The position numbers were made by a program, and so were the translations under genes. The notes beneath the pieces were generated by a model that was not told where the DNA came from, ran no database searches, and saw nothing but the letters and a program-made list of their open reading frames with translations. Shown here piece after piece: positions 34,154 to 44,321 of a stretch of DNA of 64,000 nucleotides. The first letter of the stretch is position 1. Every line of letters begins with the position of its first letter. Origin of the DNA: Apus apus. Its lineage: Eukaryota > Chordata > Aves > Apodiformes > Apodidae. Location of the stretch: positions 1,798,001-1,862,000 of the forward strand of contig NC_067294.1 in NCBI RefSeq assembly GCF_020740795.1, in the 5' to 3' direction.

Positions 34154-37100
34154 GTGAGAGCTTGTGCTGCCGCCGTGGGGGGTGGAGGGGGGGAGATGGG
34201 CCCGGGCTTGTGCTCTGCCCGGTACCGGGGGTTGTGTGGCAGTGTGAGGAGCTGGGGAGGGGGCCGGCCGCGCTGAGTCGGCCTCCGAGGAAGGTTCTTG
34301 TGAATAACGATCCGCTGCGCGTTGTGGCTTGGGCGCCCGGGTGCGTGGCCGGGCAGCAGGGCCCTGCCCGCTGCTCCTGCATAACGGGTCGTTCCGGGCC
34401 TGCCTTCTTCCCCGCCTGGCGCTTTCCGGCAGAACCCTTGCCCGGGAGGCTCTGAGCCATCTCCCTTGGGCTGCTCTTCCAAAGGGGCGACCTCGTTCTT
34501 GAACGCGGTTTGGCAGCGCTCGAGTCACAGAGTTGGAGGCTTTAAAAACAATAACGTGGGGCTGAGGGGGTGGTGTGGGAGCCAGGGCTGACAGGGACGG
34601 TGCCACTTGCTCACGGGAATGGGAAGGACCAGTGTGGGGTGTCTGGGTGCCCCGCTGATCCTGGTAATGTAAAGGGAAGACTTTAAATTACTCTTACAGG
34701 GTGCAATGACCATAAATTTCTGCCCTGGTGCTCCTCTGCTGGCTCATGCTCCCATAGGTGTTCTGGGCACCTGACTGGGTGCAGCCCTGAGATCTGTTTG
34801 CTTTTCATCCTTGCATATACACAGAATCAAGGGGGGAAAGGGATGAGTCCTGGATTGGGTCCTGCTTGTCCATTATCCTGTGCTGAACTCCCAGGGAGTT
34901 CCAGCTAACAGACTGTGCAGTGCTGGGGGATGCAGCACTGCAGACCTGTTTCTAGTGTGAGGTAGATGCTCTGTTAACTTGCTGTCATAAAATTATATCT
35001 CTAAAAAGTGTGGCTGTTTCTAGCTCCTAGCTACTGAAAATAAGGCTAAACAACTTAGAAAATTCCTTAGGAGAAGAATGTATGTCTGGCTCCTAAATAA
35101 TTGTGTCAGCATGGCCTTTGGGATTATACACAGTGAGGACCAGTTTATGTAGGAATTCTTATGATACTCCTAATAAACTCCCATTTAAAACTGGCTTAGA
35201 CTCAGGCTGCTTTGAACCTAATTAAAGGTCACTTCCTAAGTGGCTTTTTCCTTTTTAATCAAAAGGTTTCTAAACCACCTGAAGTATTTCTTGAAGTTGT
35301 GCTCTTCTTTTGGTTAGGTTGATACACTGATTAAAAAAAGAAAAAGCTTGGCTAAATGTAATAAAGCAAGTTCGAACTTTACAATGTTGGTGGTGATAAT
35401 AGTGTGAAAAATTGTTATGGGCATGGAAGAGGGGGGAACAGCTGAAAGTGCCCTATTAGAAACAATCATTTAAATTCTGATACTAAAGGTACTGAAATAA
35501 ATGCTTGGTCTTCCCTAGGCCTGAAGGGCAAATCCAGTGTGAAAGCCCTACCAAAAATCAAAGAAAATGTGGAAGTCATTGAAGTGAGCCCTTCATCCAG
35601 CCAAAGGTCTGTTAGAGCTCATTCAAATACACCATTATTCATTCTAGCTAAGTCATCTGTGCTTTTTGCCTGCATGAGGTGTCTCTTAGAGATACACAGT
35701 CTGAATTCTCAGTAAACTGGTATTTGTCAGACTATTTGTTGGTGCCTCAAAGACATTTTGTAGTTTTTATTTCCTGCCTCTAGAAGAGTTCAGCTGTAAG
35801 CTGAGCGTAGCTCTGTTCTTCAACTGCAGCAATCAAGTGAATGTCAAAGAAGCAACAGACTTGGAAAAAAATGAAGATACAATAGAAGAAAGCACTTCAT
35901 CAATGAAGGTGAGAACATTGTTTTGATCTACTAGTAATTTATGGAGGCTAAATCAAAGAAATGTGACACATTAAATTATTTTTCTAATCAAGTAGAATTT
36001 CCCATGAGTTACGTGTGTGCACACATTTTTCAGGCTGAATCTGGTCCTGTAGTCTGGGGACATTTCCCATGTCTTTGGCCAGAATAAAAGCTGTTGGAGA
36101 TACTGATAGCATGGGAAAACAGCAATACTAGTTATCCTTAAAGAGGGAAGCCCATTGTAATTGTGTTGTGAGGAAGTTGCCTCATTGGAGTGTGATTCCA
36201 GAGAATTGCTCACTTCTCAAATAAAAATTACAAAATAAATACATAATAATATCCTATTAAATATAATAAGCATAAAATGGGGAAGTTGTTAGTCCACTGT
36301 TGTCTCATTGATAACTTCAGTTGATGTCAGTCTGCTTGCTCTGGAAGTCTCATCCAGCAAAGATTGGAGGATCAAATAATTGGGTATTTATTATGAATTC
36401 TAGAACTACAAGTCAGATTGCAGGTTTGTTAATGATGCATGCAAAACCCCAGTACACATTACACTCTGAACAGCAAGTTTAAGTGGTGAAATACCAAACA
36501 GTAAGTTTCTGAGCATTCACTAATGTAGGAATACATTTAATTGCATTTCTTTGCCTACATCCAGTTTTCTCAAGTTGGTTGGTTGGTTTCAGGAATCCCT
36601 AACGATCAGCCCTGAAAAGAAAGAGAGTTTGAAAAATGCTGAAATGACTTCAAGTGAGTACATTATTACAAATACTTTTGTATCTGCATAAAACAAAATG
36701 TGAATAATTTGTTGTATAGTTGTAATTGTATCCCTATAAAAATACTGGTGTGCTGTTCTGGTACTGGTTCTGACTGTGATAAAGGTTCTGTGACCACTGG
36801 CTGGATTTGTGCCTCTTACTCCAGCATGTGGCTTGGTTCACAGGAAGGGACTGTAGGCAGCAGGGTAGAAGCCCTACAAGCCCTGAGACAGCCCTGAGCC
36901 CAGCATGTTGGAACCACATCATCTTGGTTTTGTCACTGACAGAACAAGTGTTGTTTTTTTTTTTTCACAGGTTCTTCAGTCTACTCAGACCTGCGTTTTT
37001 AAAAGCTTGTGTCTAAATAGTTAGTTAGTCCTGCACACAAACCTGCCTGAGAATTGCCTCATCAGAGGGTAACTTTTCAGGTATTTCATAGAATCACACT

Positions 37101-40100
37101 TAGAATGGTTACAGCTGGAAGGGACCTTAAAGGTCACCTCCCACTAGAGGCAGGACACCTCCCACCAGACCAGGCTGCACAAGCCTCATCCAACCTGGCC
37201 TTGAACACCTCCAGGGAAGGGGCAGCCACAACCTTCCTGGGCATTTCTAGTGAGCCTTGAGCAAGGAAGGTGTCTCCTGTTATCTATGGTAGAGTAAACT
37301 GTCAGTTTATTTCCAGGATGTCTTTTGTTTATTTGTTGTTGTGGTTTTTTTTTAACTGAATTATGATTCAGTGTAAGATACTGACTTGGCAATATTTAGC
37401 TCATCACAGGAATGAAACTTACATAAAGAAATCCTGCTGGTTTGTTCAAGATTTTTTTTGTTAGCCACCTTTTTTTCCTCTCTCTCTAGGTACAGGAATG
37501 ACTCTTCCCACAGGTGTTTCCACTTTTCTCCTAGAGTGTTTAGATATTGATTCAACTGCAGATTATAATGCAGGTGCCAGTGACAGCACAAACAGTTGCT
37601 CATCCCCTGAAACCTTCAGAGATGAGGCTTCAGGTGAGACTTCTCTTTTTTTGAGCTTTATTTAATGTAGGAAATGTGGGAAGACCACCTGCAATAGAAA
37701 GACCAGTGGCCCCTTTTGGTGTCACTGACCAGATCAGACCTTTGCTGTAAGCCAAAGTGTGCTTAATGTGGGATTTGTGTGTCTGGTCCTCCAGTCCCCT
37801 TTGAATCAGGTCCTGGTGTAATTTGAATCATACTGTAAACTTCAAGTATTTGCTGTTGGCACAAGCTGTTTACTGGGATGACCAACGAATCTGCTTTGTG
37901 TCAAATTCCTCCCAGACTTTTCTGTAGCTGTTTGAGCCATGACAATGTATTAACTTTGCTTTAAAGTTCCTGTCTTGCAAATGTGATTGCTTTTAGTCTG
38001 GTCACAAATTTCATAACTCAACGAATCTCAGCACAGGAACTTGCACTTCTATCTTTTATGACCAGAAAGAAGTAATTTTTACCCTGAGGATGCTGGCAAG
38101 TACAAGAACTCTACTCTCCTGGACTGCAGCAAAGCAGTGGCCATAGATAAGATACCACAGATCTCAAATCTTTCAGCAATATTAGGTAATTACTTTCTAT
38201 TATACTTAGGAATATATATAATACATTTCACAATAATGTAAGGAACCTGTATAAAATATGTAATGATAATGTCACTTAAGGCATGTCTGCATAATTGGGA
38301 GCATCTCCCTGTTAGTGATCTGTGTTTGCTTCTGAGATTTTGCTTTATAATGTAGTGTGCACTAAAACATTGTCTGCTCTGCTTAGCTTTTTTTTTAAGT
38401 TCAGCTGTTATGTTTTTTAGAACCTGTACCAAGGGATTTTCAAGACCACTACTACACTAGAAGGTAATGTGCAAAGCAGACATTTTTTGATGCACCTAGG
38501 TGTTCAGTGTTTTCTCTTTAAATGACACCATAAAAAGGGCCAGTGTGAATAAGCCCCTGATCCTGCAAGCACTTCTGTTGAGTTTCAGCTGCCTGTGTCC
38601 TCACTGACTTTGAAATTGGTGGATTAAGTCAGGCAAGAGTTTGCCTTTTGGTTTTGCAGCTGTAGAGAAATCAATGTAAGAAAACTCAGTGAAGGATTTA
38701 ATGGGAGGGGAAGGTAACATTTATTTACAAAATCCCTAGTTTGCTTTTATCCAGTTGCACTTATTCTGACAGATTTTGGTCAGTCATGTCAGCAAGATGT
38801 GTGTCCCCAGGTGGTCTGGCCAGGGTTGCCTGTGCAGTGGGGAGTGAGGGGAGCCCCTGGTCAAGTCCTCTGGTGGTCTGGTTTTGCCCAGGACAAAATC
38901 AGGTTTTGGGCAGATCTTTTATTTTCTTTAGAAGTCATCTGCTATGATGGGGCACTTTGCTTCAGAATCTTGCTGACTTCAGCCTTCATGAATCCTGGGC
39001 CAGGTTGCTGCCCATTGTCAGTTTTTTCTTATTTGGAATACATTTGTACCAGGAAGTGGAATGGTGTGTGGGATATGCTGCATCCCTCTTGCCACCCTCC
39101 TGTTGTCAGGATGCCAGGATTTCTGTTGACAAGTCATCTGTGTTGTGGTTTTATCACAGTCCAGGGTCTTCACTGTATCTTCTGTACTTGGCCTTGTCAC
39201 AGTGCCACCCTCAGGTCCTGACATAAAAATCTGAGTAACATGAGTGTTTTTTTAGGAACAATGTCCTCTCTTTAACCCTTGTGCTGCTTTTCCAGGCTTA
39301 CGTGCAGACTTTTCCATTCATAACTCCTTTATAGCAGTCTTACAGTGTTACAGATCTCTGCATAATTCAATCTGAACTTTCTCATGAACCCAATTTTCCC
39401 CTGCATCCTCATTAAATATGTTCTGTCCTAGTATGCCTGCGTGCTGAGTATTTTATGAAATGTTCTCTGTGGATCTTAAATTGCAGGTATCTTCAAAATA
39501 AGCTGTGTGACTTGATGATAAACTATCACATAACTCTAAAGTGTGATGAAGTAACTGTTCTTAAAAGTTAGCTTTATCTTTTTCAGTCTGTATTTTCCTA
39601 TGATTCCCTTATATATTGGGTTTTTTTAATGTTAACATTCATTCAGAATACTTGTTCACTTATTTTTCTTCCTCTCCTAGAAAGAGACTATCAAGTTGCA
39701 GTTACAGTTCTTCAGCCTTAAGTGTTTCAGCTACTGTGGCAGGTAAAATATGACCTGAAGCAGTTGTACTAGCTGTGAGAGAACAGAATATTCCACTCAA
39801 ACTTAAATGATGACAGAATATCAGAACCAGGCTTCCACTGGGTCTTTTATCCCCCTGACACAGGCCAAGTTCAATTGTCTAGAAAGGAAAGTGTGAATTG
39901 AAAATATTCCTTGGTTCTAATTAGGAGAACAAAAAAACCTCAAACGCTGCATTTTTCTGTTCAATCACATGTGCAGCTCGATGAAAACTAGCAGGTTTTT
40001 TTGTAACTTGTCCAGGAGCAGAACAGTTTGTGTCCTGCTCCTTTCTTGGACTTAGTCCATACCAGCTTCCCAATACTATTAGGAGTCCCTCGTGTAACTG

Positions 40101-43100
40101 CAGTTCTGAACTGGGACTGGTGCAGTTCTGGGTGTGGCCTGGAGACCACATAATTTTCCCTTGCTGAATTTGGACTGTAATAGCAGCAGAAGTTGCCACA
40201 GGCAGACAGCTCTGATGATGCAATTCCTCTGCTCCCACATCATGTGTGTCTAGCAGGAAATAGTCAGGTGAACATAAGATTAATAAGCAACCTTGTTTCC
40301 TCAAGGAAAGGGAGAGGAGTAAAGCAGCCCTGTTGGTGGGGAGAGATGAGGATTAGCTTGAAGGGAGGAAGTGTGTTTACATGGGTGGCTTTGGAGTGAT
40401 CCCTCTTGAGACGTGGGTTAGAGAGGAGCTGTGGTCTTTGTCTCAAAGTTAATTAATTTGTTGGAAATTTATCGCAGGAAAAAAAGTCTGTAAAATTACA
40501 GCTGCAAGAGAGAGAACTCCAGACCTAAAAGCTGGTATGCGCTGTTCTTCACCGTTAGGACCGGAAAGAAAGGTGAAAGATCCTTAATAAATCAGCCAGC
40601 TTGTCTCATAGGTGACTTGCTCCTTCCTTGTATAGGTGGAAGATTCCACCTAGAAGTGTAGTAGTTCCTTTGCAAGGGGTTTCTGCAGACAAAGGCAGAG
40701 TGAAGATGTAGCTTGACTACCTCTGAATAGCAGCCATAGTCACGGGTGCCCCCAGGCTCACTGGGTCTCAGACTGACTCGGTCAGTGATACCAGATCGGT
40801 TGGGCAGAGCTGGAGTGTGACTGTGGGACTGCTTGTTAGTGCTTACCACGCTTAGATATGTTATAACACAAAATGGCATTGTTTCAACCTTTTTAGCCTG
40901 GCAATCGAACTGCTAAAATAAAAGAAGAAAGTTTGAATACATTAGAAGAAGGTGCATCCTCATTCCATCAGCTTGATGCCCCAGAAAGCACTTCAGCCAT
41001 GTCAGCAAAGGTGACAGCAAAGGTGCTGCCATCCCAACGGCCTGATGCTGTGGTGGTAAGTGTTCCCACTGTGCCCTGCTGATAAGCAAAGGCATGAAAG
41101 TGAAGTGTTTAGAGTCACGACAGAAGTTAGAATTAAATATGAGAAGTGGTAGGATGTGCTTTATCCCCTAGCTGTAAAGGGGACCTGAACTGGGTGTGTT
41201 CTGTGATGCAATAAACTGACTCTTTGTCTTCATTTTGAAAAGCGTAAGACTGAAAAAAGGTGAATGACAGGACTTATTAGGAATTCTACATGGAATTTTT
41301 ATAAATAGTGTTGTGTACCAGGGGAATACTGTGGGACTAATCATAAAAAGCAAATAATTGGTAACTGATACTGAGTTATCTGTGTGTGTTTAGCCAGTGA
41401 GTTTTGTTGTGCTGATCATGGAGGAAGATAAGCTGTGAAAAACGTTTGTTATGCTCAGCCTGCAGAGCTGGATGTGTCTATCCTGATGCTTTTTTTAATG
41501 ATTAAAACCAAACAAATTGTTCTTCATGGCACAGTCCATTCCTGTTTATACTTAGACAGAATACAAATTGCACAACAAATTACATGTGAAGTTCAATCAG
41601 CTGGACAGTTAGAGCTACAAGACCCCTAGGGCTCTGGTTTGGGTTTTTTACAACATCATCTAATGTCAGACCAGCACCTCATAGCTTTACTTACGTTACT
41701 GTTTTGATGCAAACTTGATATTTAAATGCCAGTTTGAAATCTTTGTCAGTAAAGATACCACAGTAGTACCAGTTCTCTCTGCAGAACTAAAGGTGCCATC
41801 TCTGTCACTTCATGCTAGAAGTGCATGAAACACTGAAGCAGCAAACTGTATGTTTTTTTAGAAAGAGCAAAACTGTTATAATAAAAAGACTGCTTAATTT
41901 TGCACCAGATTATTTAGCAGGAAAACATACTGGGCTTTTCTGGTGTTGTAAAGCTCAATGTGTTGTTGCAAGCATACTTGAATTTATGGGTACTAGATAA
42001 CAGAGAACACCAGGATCTTGTTGGAGGCTGAAGACAGGAAACACTGGAGTCCTAAATCATTTTTGAAGTGATAGCACACCTTTGGCATGAGCCAAGGAGT
42101 GTTGGGCAATTCAAATAGTTGTCCATTATTTAATTGGGCAGTTACTGCTCTATGATTTATATTCTGAGTGAGCTGTAGCTTAGCTTGTCACCAGTGTGCC
42201 AAGCCTCACCTGGGGAAGACCTACTCCTGAATACCACAAGTCCCTGTGTCAGTTAGGAAGAAATTGTTCCTGCATCTCTGAGCTCAGAAAAAAGAAAATA
42301 GTCTTCAAAGTCCAGAAGAAAAGAATATTTTTCAAGTTCTAATTTTATTGCTAGTGTGTAATGTGCTATATATTTAAACCTTACAAACAGCTGAAGAGAA
42401 TGTTTACACTTTCTGTCAGCTTTTCTGATAGAGTGTTAAATGTACACAGGCAGTCTTGAATGCTTTCTAATGACATCCTGCAGAATCTGTGTGTCATCTC
42501 AGATTTCCTTAGAAGAATATTTCTTAAATGGAAGTAGCTGTGTGAATGAAATGTCATTAATCTTTTCAGCCTCTCTACAGCAGACAAGAAATCTGCTCCA
42601 TTGTCAGAACCTCCCCAGGCCAGAGGGCTGCCAGGCAGCGCCGAGTTCCAGTGGGGAGAAGAGAGTTCTGCCTTCCTGAAGGAGTGACTGAAGGTAGGAG
42701 AATATAGAATTGGGTCACTGTGCTGATGGTAACTGGCCTTTTGAGTGCTTGCAGGGTTTGGTTGGATTTGCTTTTTTTTGAAGTCTGAGTATTTGAAAAA
42801 ATCCTAAGGCTAAGGAGTAAAACTTCCAGTTTCTGAATGGAGTGTTCTCGTGCAACAATTCTTCACGTAACAAACTGCACACTTAACACTTTCTCCTCCA
42901 AGGATCTTTAGTGCAGTAAATAATACAGTCTCACCATTTCATAGGCTAGATCATTAAGGCCAGAAGGTGCTACTAGGTGACTCTGGGAATATCTGCACCT
43001 CTTCAGGTTACTCCTAAACACAACTTTGAGCTTCGCTGCTCATGGAATCATAGAATCATTAAGGTTGGAAAAGACCTCTAAGATCATCAAGTCCAACCAT

Positions 43101-44321
43101 CAGGGAGACTCCCTAGAAAAGATACCAACTTGTTTAGTAAATTATTATCCTGGCCTTATTTCCAGAGCAAATACGTCTGACTTCAGCTTTCAGCCATTGG
43201 TGTGTGTTGTATCCTACTCAGCTAATTGAGCTCTTCAGCATCCAGTGTTTTTCCCCCTGAAAGCAGTTCAAGTAATAGGGCATGTTTTTCTTTACAGATT
43301 ATCAGTTTCTCTTTAAAGGTTTCTGTTCTTTTCTCCCGAGACCCTTAACAAAGGGGAAGCACCTTTCTTCACTTCCTAGATTTTTGTTAAACAGAAGTGA
43401 GAACTGTGTACAGAGCTCCAATCACTTCCATAGAGGTACATTTCCCCTCCCTTTCTGATCTCTCTTGAAGTTTCTCAGTGTGCCACTGGATGGCATACGT
43501 CTTCCTACGTTTAGAGGAGTTCTTCACAACGTCTGCAACTTTTCTGCAAGTTATATTTGTCATTTATGCTGGTTTTATGTAATACAGAGATACTGTGTAT
43601 GTATAATAACTTTAAAAAATACTCAATGTACAAAAATTCTCAATGGAATTGCAGTCTTTTAGGTCCACATACTCCCCTACTTTATTCCCGATTGAGTACA
43701 TACGGCATCTAGAGTGCTGGGAAGTGCTCTTAAATGTATGTGTTAATAACAATCATCTGATGCTTCTGTACAGCTCAAAGAACAAGGATGACAAGGATGT
43801 TAAGTCATGTGCCCAGGAGACCTGTGGTAATACAGAACACAGGTTGTAGTTGGTAGGCAAGTGGAGCTCAGAAGACAGCAGGTGGTGTCAGAAGAAAAGT
43901 TTGGTTTCGTTCCTGCTTTTCTAGAGGAGACTGGGAATTGGGAATTAGACTGCCTAGAGGTGGTGGTGGGGTTTTTTATGCTGGATGTTTTAATCTCTGC
44001 TCAAGGAGTCTTCCAGATGATACTCTTCAGCAGTGTATGTACACTCAGAACTTTGTTTTCTCACCAGCAATTGACCTGCAAGGTTCAAATTCCTCCAAAC
44101 AAATGCTAGCATAGATACCTACTGAGCAGCTGAAGAGCTTCTCAGATCACAGAGCTGTCTCTTACACTTGAGAATGTGCCACTTCACTGATAGTATTTAA
44201 CTTGCCACTTTTTCCTCAGATGCTATTACGTGTGCCAAAAACTGGACCTGCTGTAAAAACAAATGAGAGTTCTGGGTTTCAGCAGGAGTCACCAGAAGAA
44301 ATTACTGCCTTGCTACTCTGA
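33970..44321 (+). CDS. MEIKIN: Meiotic kinetochore factor, whole coding region (13 exons, about 437 aa)
   Basis: In mammals MEIKIN binds CENP-C through its C terminus, recruits PLK1, and with shugoshin enforces sister-kinetochore mono-orientation and protects centromeric cohesion in meiosis I. The exons join in frame: 33970-34153, 35519-35606, 35830-35908, 36593-36653, 37490-37633, 38066-38185, 38421-38463, 39681-39742, 40478-40572, 40897-41055, 42570-42693, 43774-43826 (inferred), 44220-44321. The product is hydrophilic, Ser/Thr/Glu-rich, with a basic start (RKKRRSSP) and no folded domain recognised. Identification rests on position between ACSL6 and FNIP1 in the human order and orientation, on similar length and composition, and on S-S-P motifs. 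The ATG at 33970 has G at -3 and G at +4 and is the first in its frame. The gene evolves fast, so sequence-level support is weaker than for ACSL6. Confidence 0.8.
34154..35518 (+). other. MEIKIN intron 1, no additional feature
   Basis: The first approximately 300 bases belong to the CpG island. The rest is ordinary AT-rich intron with no exon or repeat recognised. Confidence 0.75.
35519..35606 (+). CDS. MEIKIN: MEIKIN exon 2
   Basis: Acceptor ggtcttccctag, donor gtctgt, phase 1 to 2. It encodes LKGKSSVKALPKIKENVEVI and EVSPSSSQ. The donor is weak. Confidence 0.75.
35830..35908 (+). CDS. MEIKIN: MEIKIN exon 3
   Basis: Acceptor ttcaactgcag, donor gtgaga, phase 2 to 0. It encodes NQVNVKEATDLEKNEDTIEE and STSSMK. 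Confidence 0.78.
36593..36653 (+). CDS. MEIKIN: MEIKIN exon 4
   Basis: Acceptor tggtttcag, donor gtgagt, phase 0 to 1. It encodes ESLTISPEKKESLKNAEMTS. Confidence 0.78.
37086..37246 (-). mobile_element. CR1 LINE 3'-end fragment
   Basis: It begins catagaatcacacttagaat and continues ggaagggaccttaaaggtca, gacacctcccaccagaccag and ccaacctggccttgaacacc. It lies in MEIKIN intron 4. Confidence 0.88.
37490..37633 (+). CDS. MEIKIN: MEIKIN exon 5 (Polo-box and separase-type motifs)
   Basis: Acceptor cctctctctctag, donor gtgaga, phase 1 to 1. It encodes TGMTLPTGVSTFLLECLDID and later NSCSSPETFRDEAS. CSSP fits the Polo-box consensus S-[S/T]-P. SPETFR (residues about 176-181) fits the separase pattern [S/D]-x-E-x-x-R. 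Confidence 0.8.
38066..38185 (+). CDS. MEIKIN: MEIKIN exon 6
   Basis: Acceptor ttatgaccag, donor gtaatt, phase 1 to 1. It encodes RSNFYPEDAGKYKNSTLLDC and AIDKIPQISNLSAIL. Confidence 0.78.
38421..38463 (+). CDS. MEIKIN: MEIKIN exon 7
   Basis: Acceptor atgttttttag, donor gtaatg, phase 1 to 2. A short exon encoding PVPRDFQDHYYTR. Confidence 0.73.
38464..39680 (+). other. MEIKIN intron 7, no gene seen
   Basis: Open frames around 38740-39226 have no recognisable family and no splice-supported role. Confidence 0.7.
39681..39742 (+). CDS. MEIKIN: MEIKIN exon 8
   Basis: Acceptor ttcctctcctag, donor gtaaaa, phase 2 to 1. It encodes KRLSSCSYSSSALSVSATVA. Confidence 0.75.
40478..40572 (+). CDS. MEIKIN: MEIKIN exon 9
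   Basis: Acceptor tttatcgcag, donor gtgaaa, phase 1 to 0. It encodes KKVCKITAARERTPDLKAGM and CSSPLGPERK, with a second S-S-P motif. Only the donor at 40572 keeps the frame into exon 10. Confidence 0.73.
40897..41055 (+). CDS. MEIKIN: MEIKIN exon 10
   Basis: Acceptor aaccttttttag, donor gtaagt, phase 0 to 0, 53 codons. It encodes NRTAKIKEESLNTLEEGASS and later SAKVTAKVLPSQRPDAVV. Two further in-frame AAAG|GTG donors lie inside it. Confidence 0.75.
41056..42569 (+). other. MEIKIN intron 10, no gene seen
   Basis: An ordinary AT-rich intron with no CR1 and no exon recognised. Confidence 0.7.
42570..42693 (+). CDS. MEIKIN: MEIKIN exon 11
   Basis: Acceptor aatcttttcag, donor gtagga, phase 0 to 1. 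It encodes LYSRQEICSIVRTSPGQRAA and RRVPVGRREFCLPEGVTE. This is a basic, conserved-looking block, probably part of the C-terminal CENP-C-binding region. Confidence 0.77.
43042..43109 (-). mobile_element. Short CR1 3'-end remnant
   Basis: It reads tggaatcatagaatcattaa, ggttggaaaagacctctaag and atcatcaagtccaaccatca. It lies in MEIKIN intron 11. Confidence 0.8.
43774..43826 (+). CDS. MEIKIN: Candidate MEIKIN exon 12 (53 bases, inferred from phase)
   Basis: Acceptor tgcttctgtacag, donor gtaata. Its length (2 + 51 bases) converts the phase-1 end of exon 11 into the phase-0 start of the last exon. It encodes QRTRMTRMLSHVPRRPV, a basic stretch continuing the character of exon 11. Without it exon 11 joins the last exon out of frame and stops early. 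Confidence 0.48.
44220..44321 (+). CDS. MEIKIN: MEIKIN last exon 13, with stop
   Basis: Acceptor ttttcctcag. Read in phase 0 it encodes MLLRVPKTGPAVKTNESSGF and a QQESPEEITALLL end, stopping at TGA 44319-44321. Read in phase 1 it stops after about 16 codons, so phase 0 is preferred. Confidence 0.65.
   Translation: MLLRVPKTGPAVKTNESSGFQQESPEEITALLL

Larger units (their letters stand above)
33725..34470 (+). promoter_or_regulatory. CpG island / promoter of MEIKIN
   Basis: A sharp rise in GC and CpG density begins just after the CR1 at 33638 and spans exon 1. No TATA box is evident. It contains an NRF1-type palindrome, GC-box-like repeats and a 27-base tandem duplication. Confidence 0.8.

Noticed and set aside
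33740-34606. Long minus-strand open frames (up to 288 codons) rich in Pro, Arg, Ala and Gly
   Set aside because: They lie opposite the MEIKIN CpG island. GC-rich sequence lacks stop codons by composition, and there is no family resemblance or splice structure.
40478-40534. Alternative end of MEIKIN exon 9 at the ctg|gtatgc donor
   Set aside because: It would leave phase 1, while exon 10 opens in phase 0. The donor after 40572 keeps the frame.
44220-44267. Reading the last MEIKIN exon directly from exon 11 in phase 1
   Set aside because: It gives a stop after about 16 codons of unremarkable sequence. The phase-0 reading is longer and more protein-like, although transcript data are needed to settle it.
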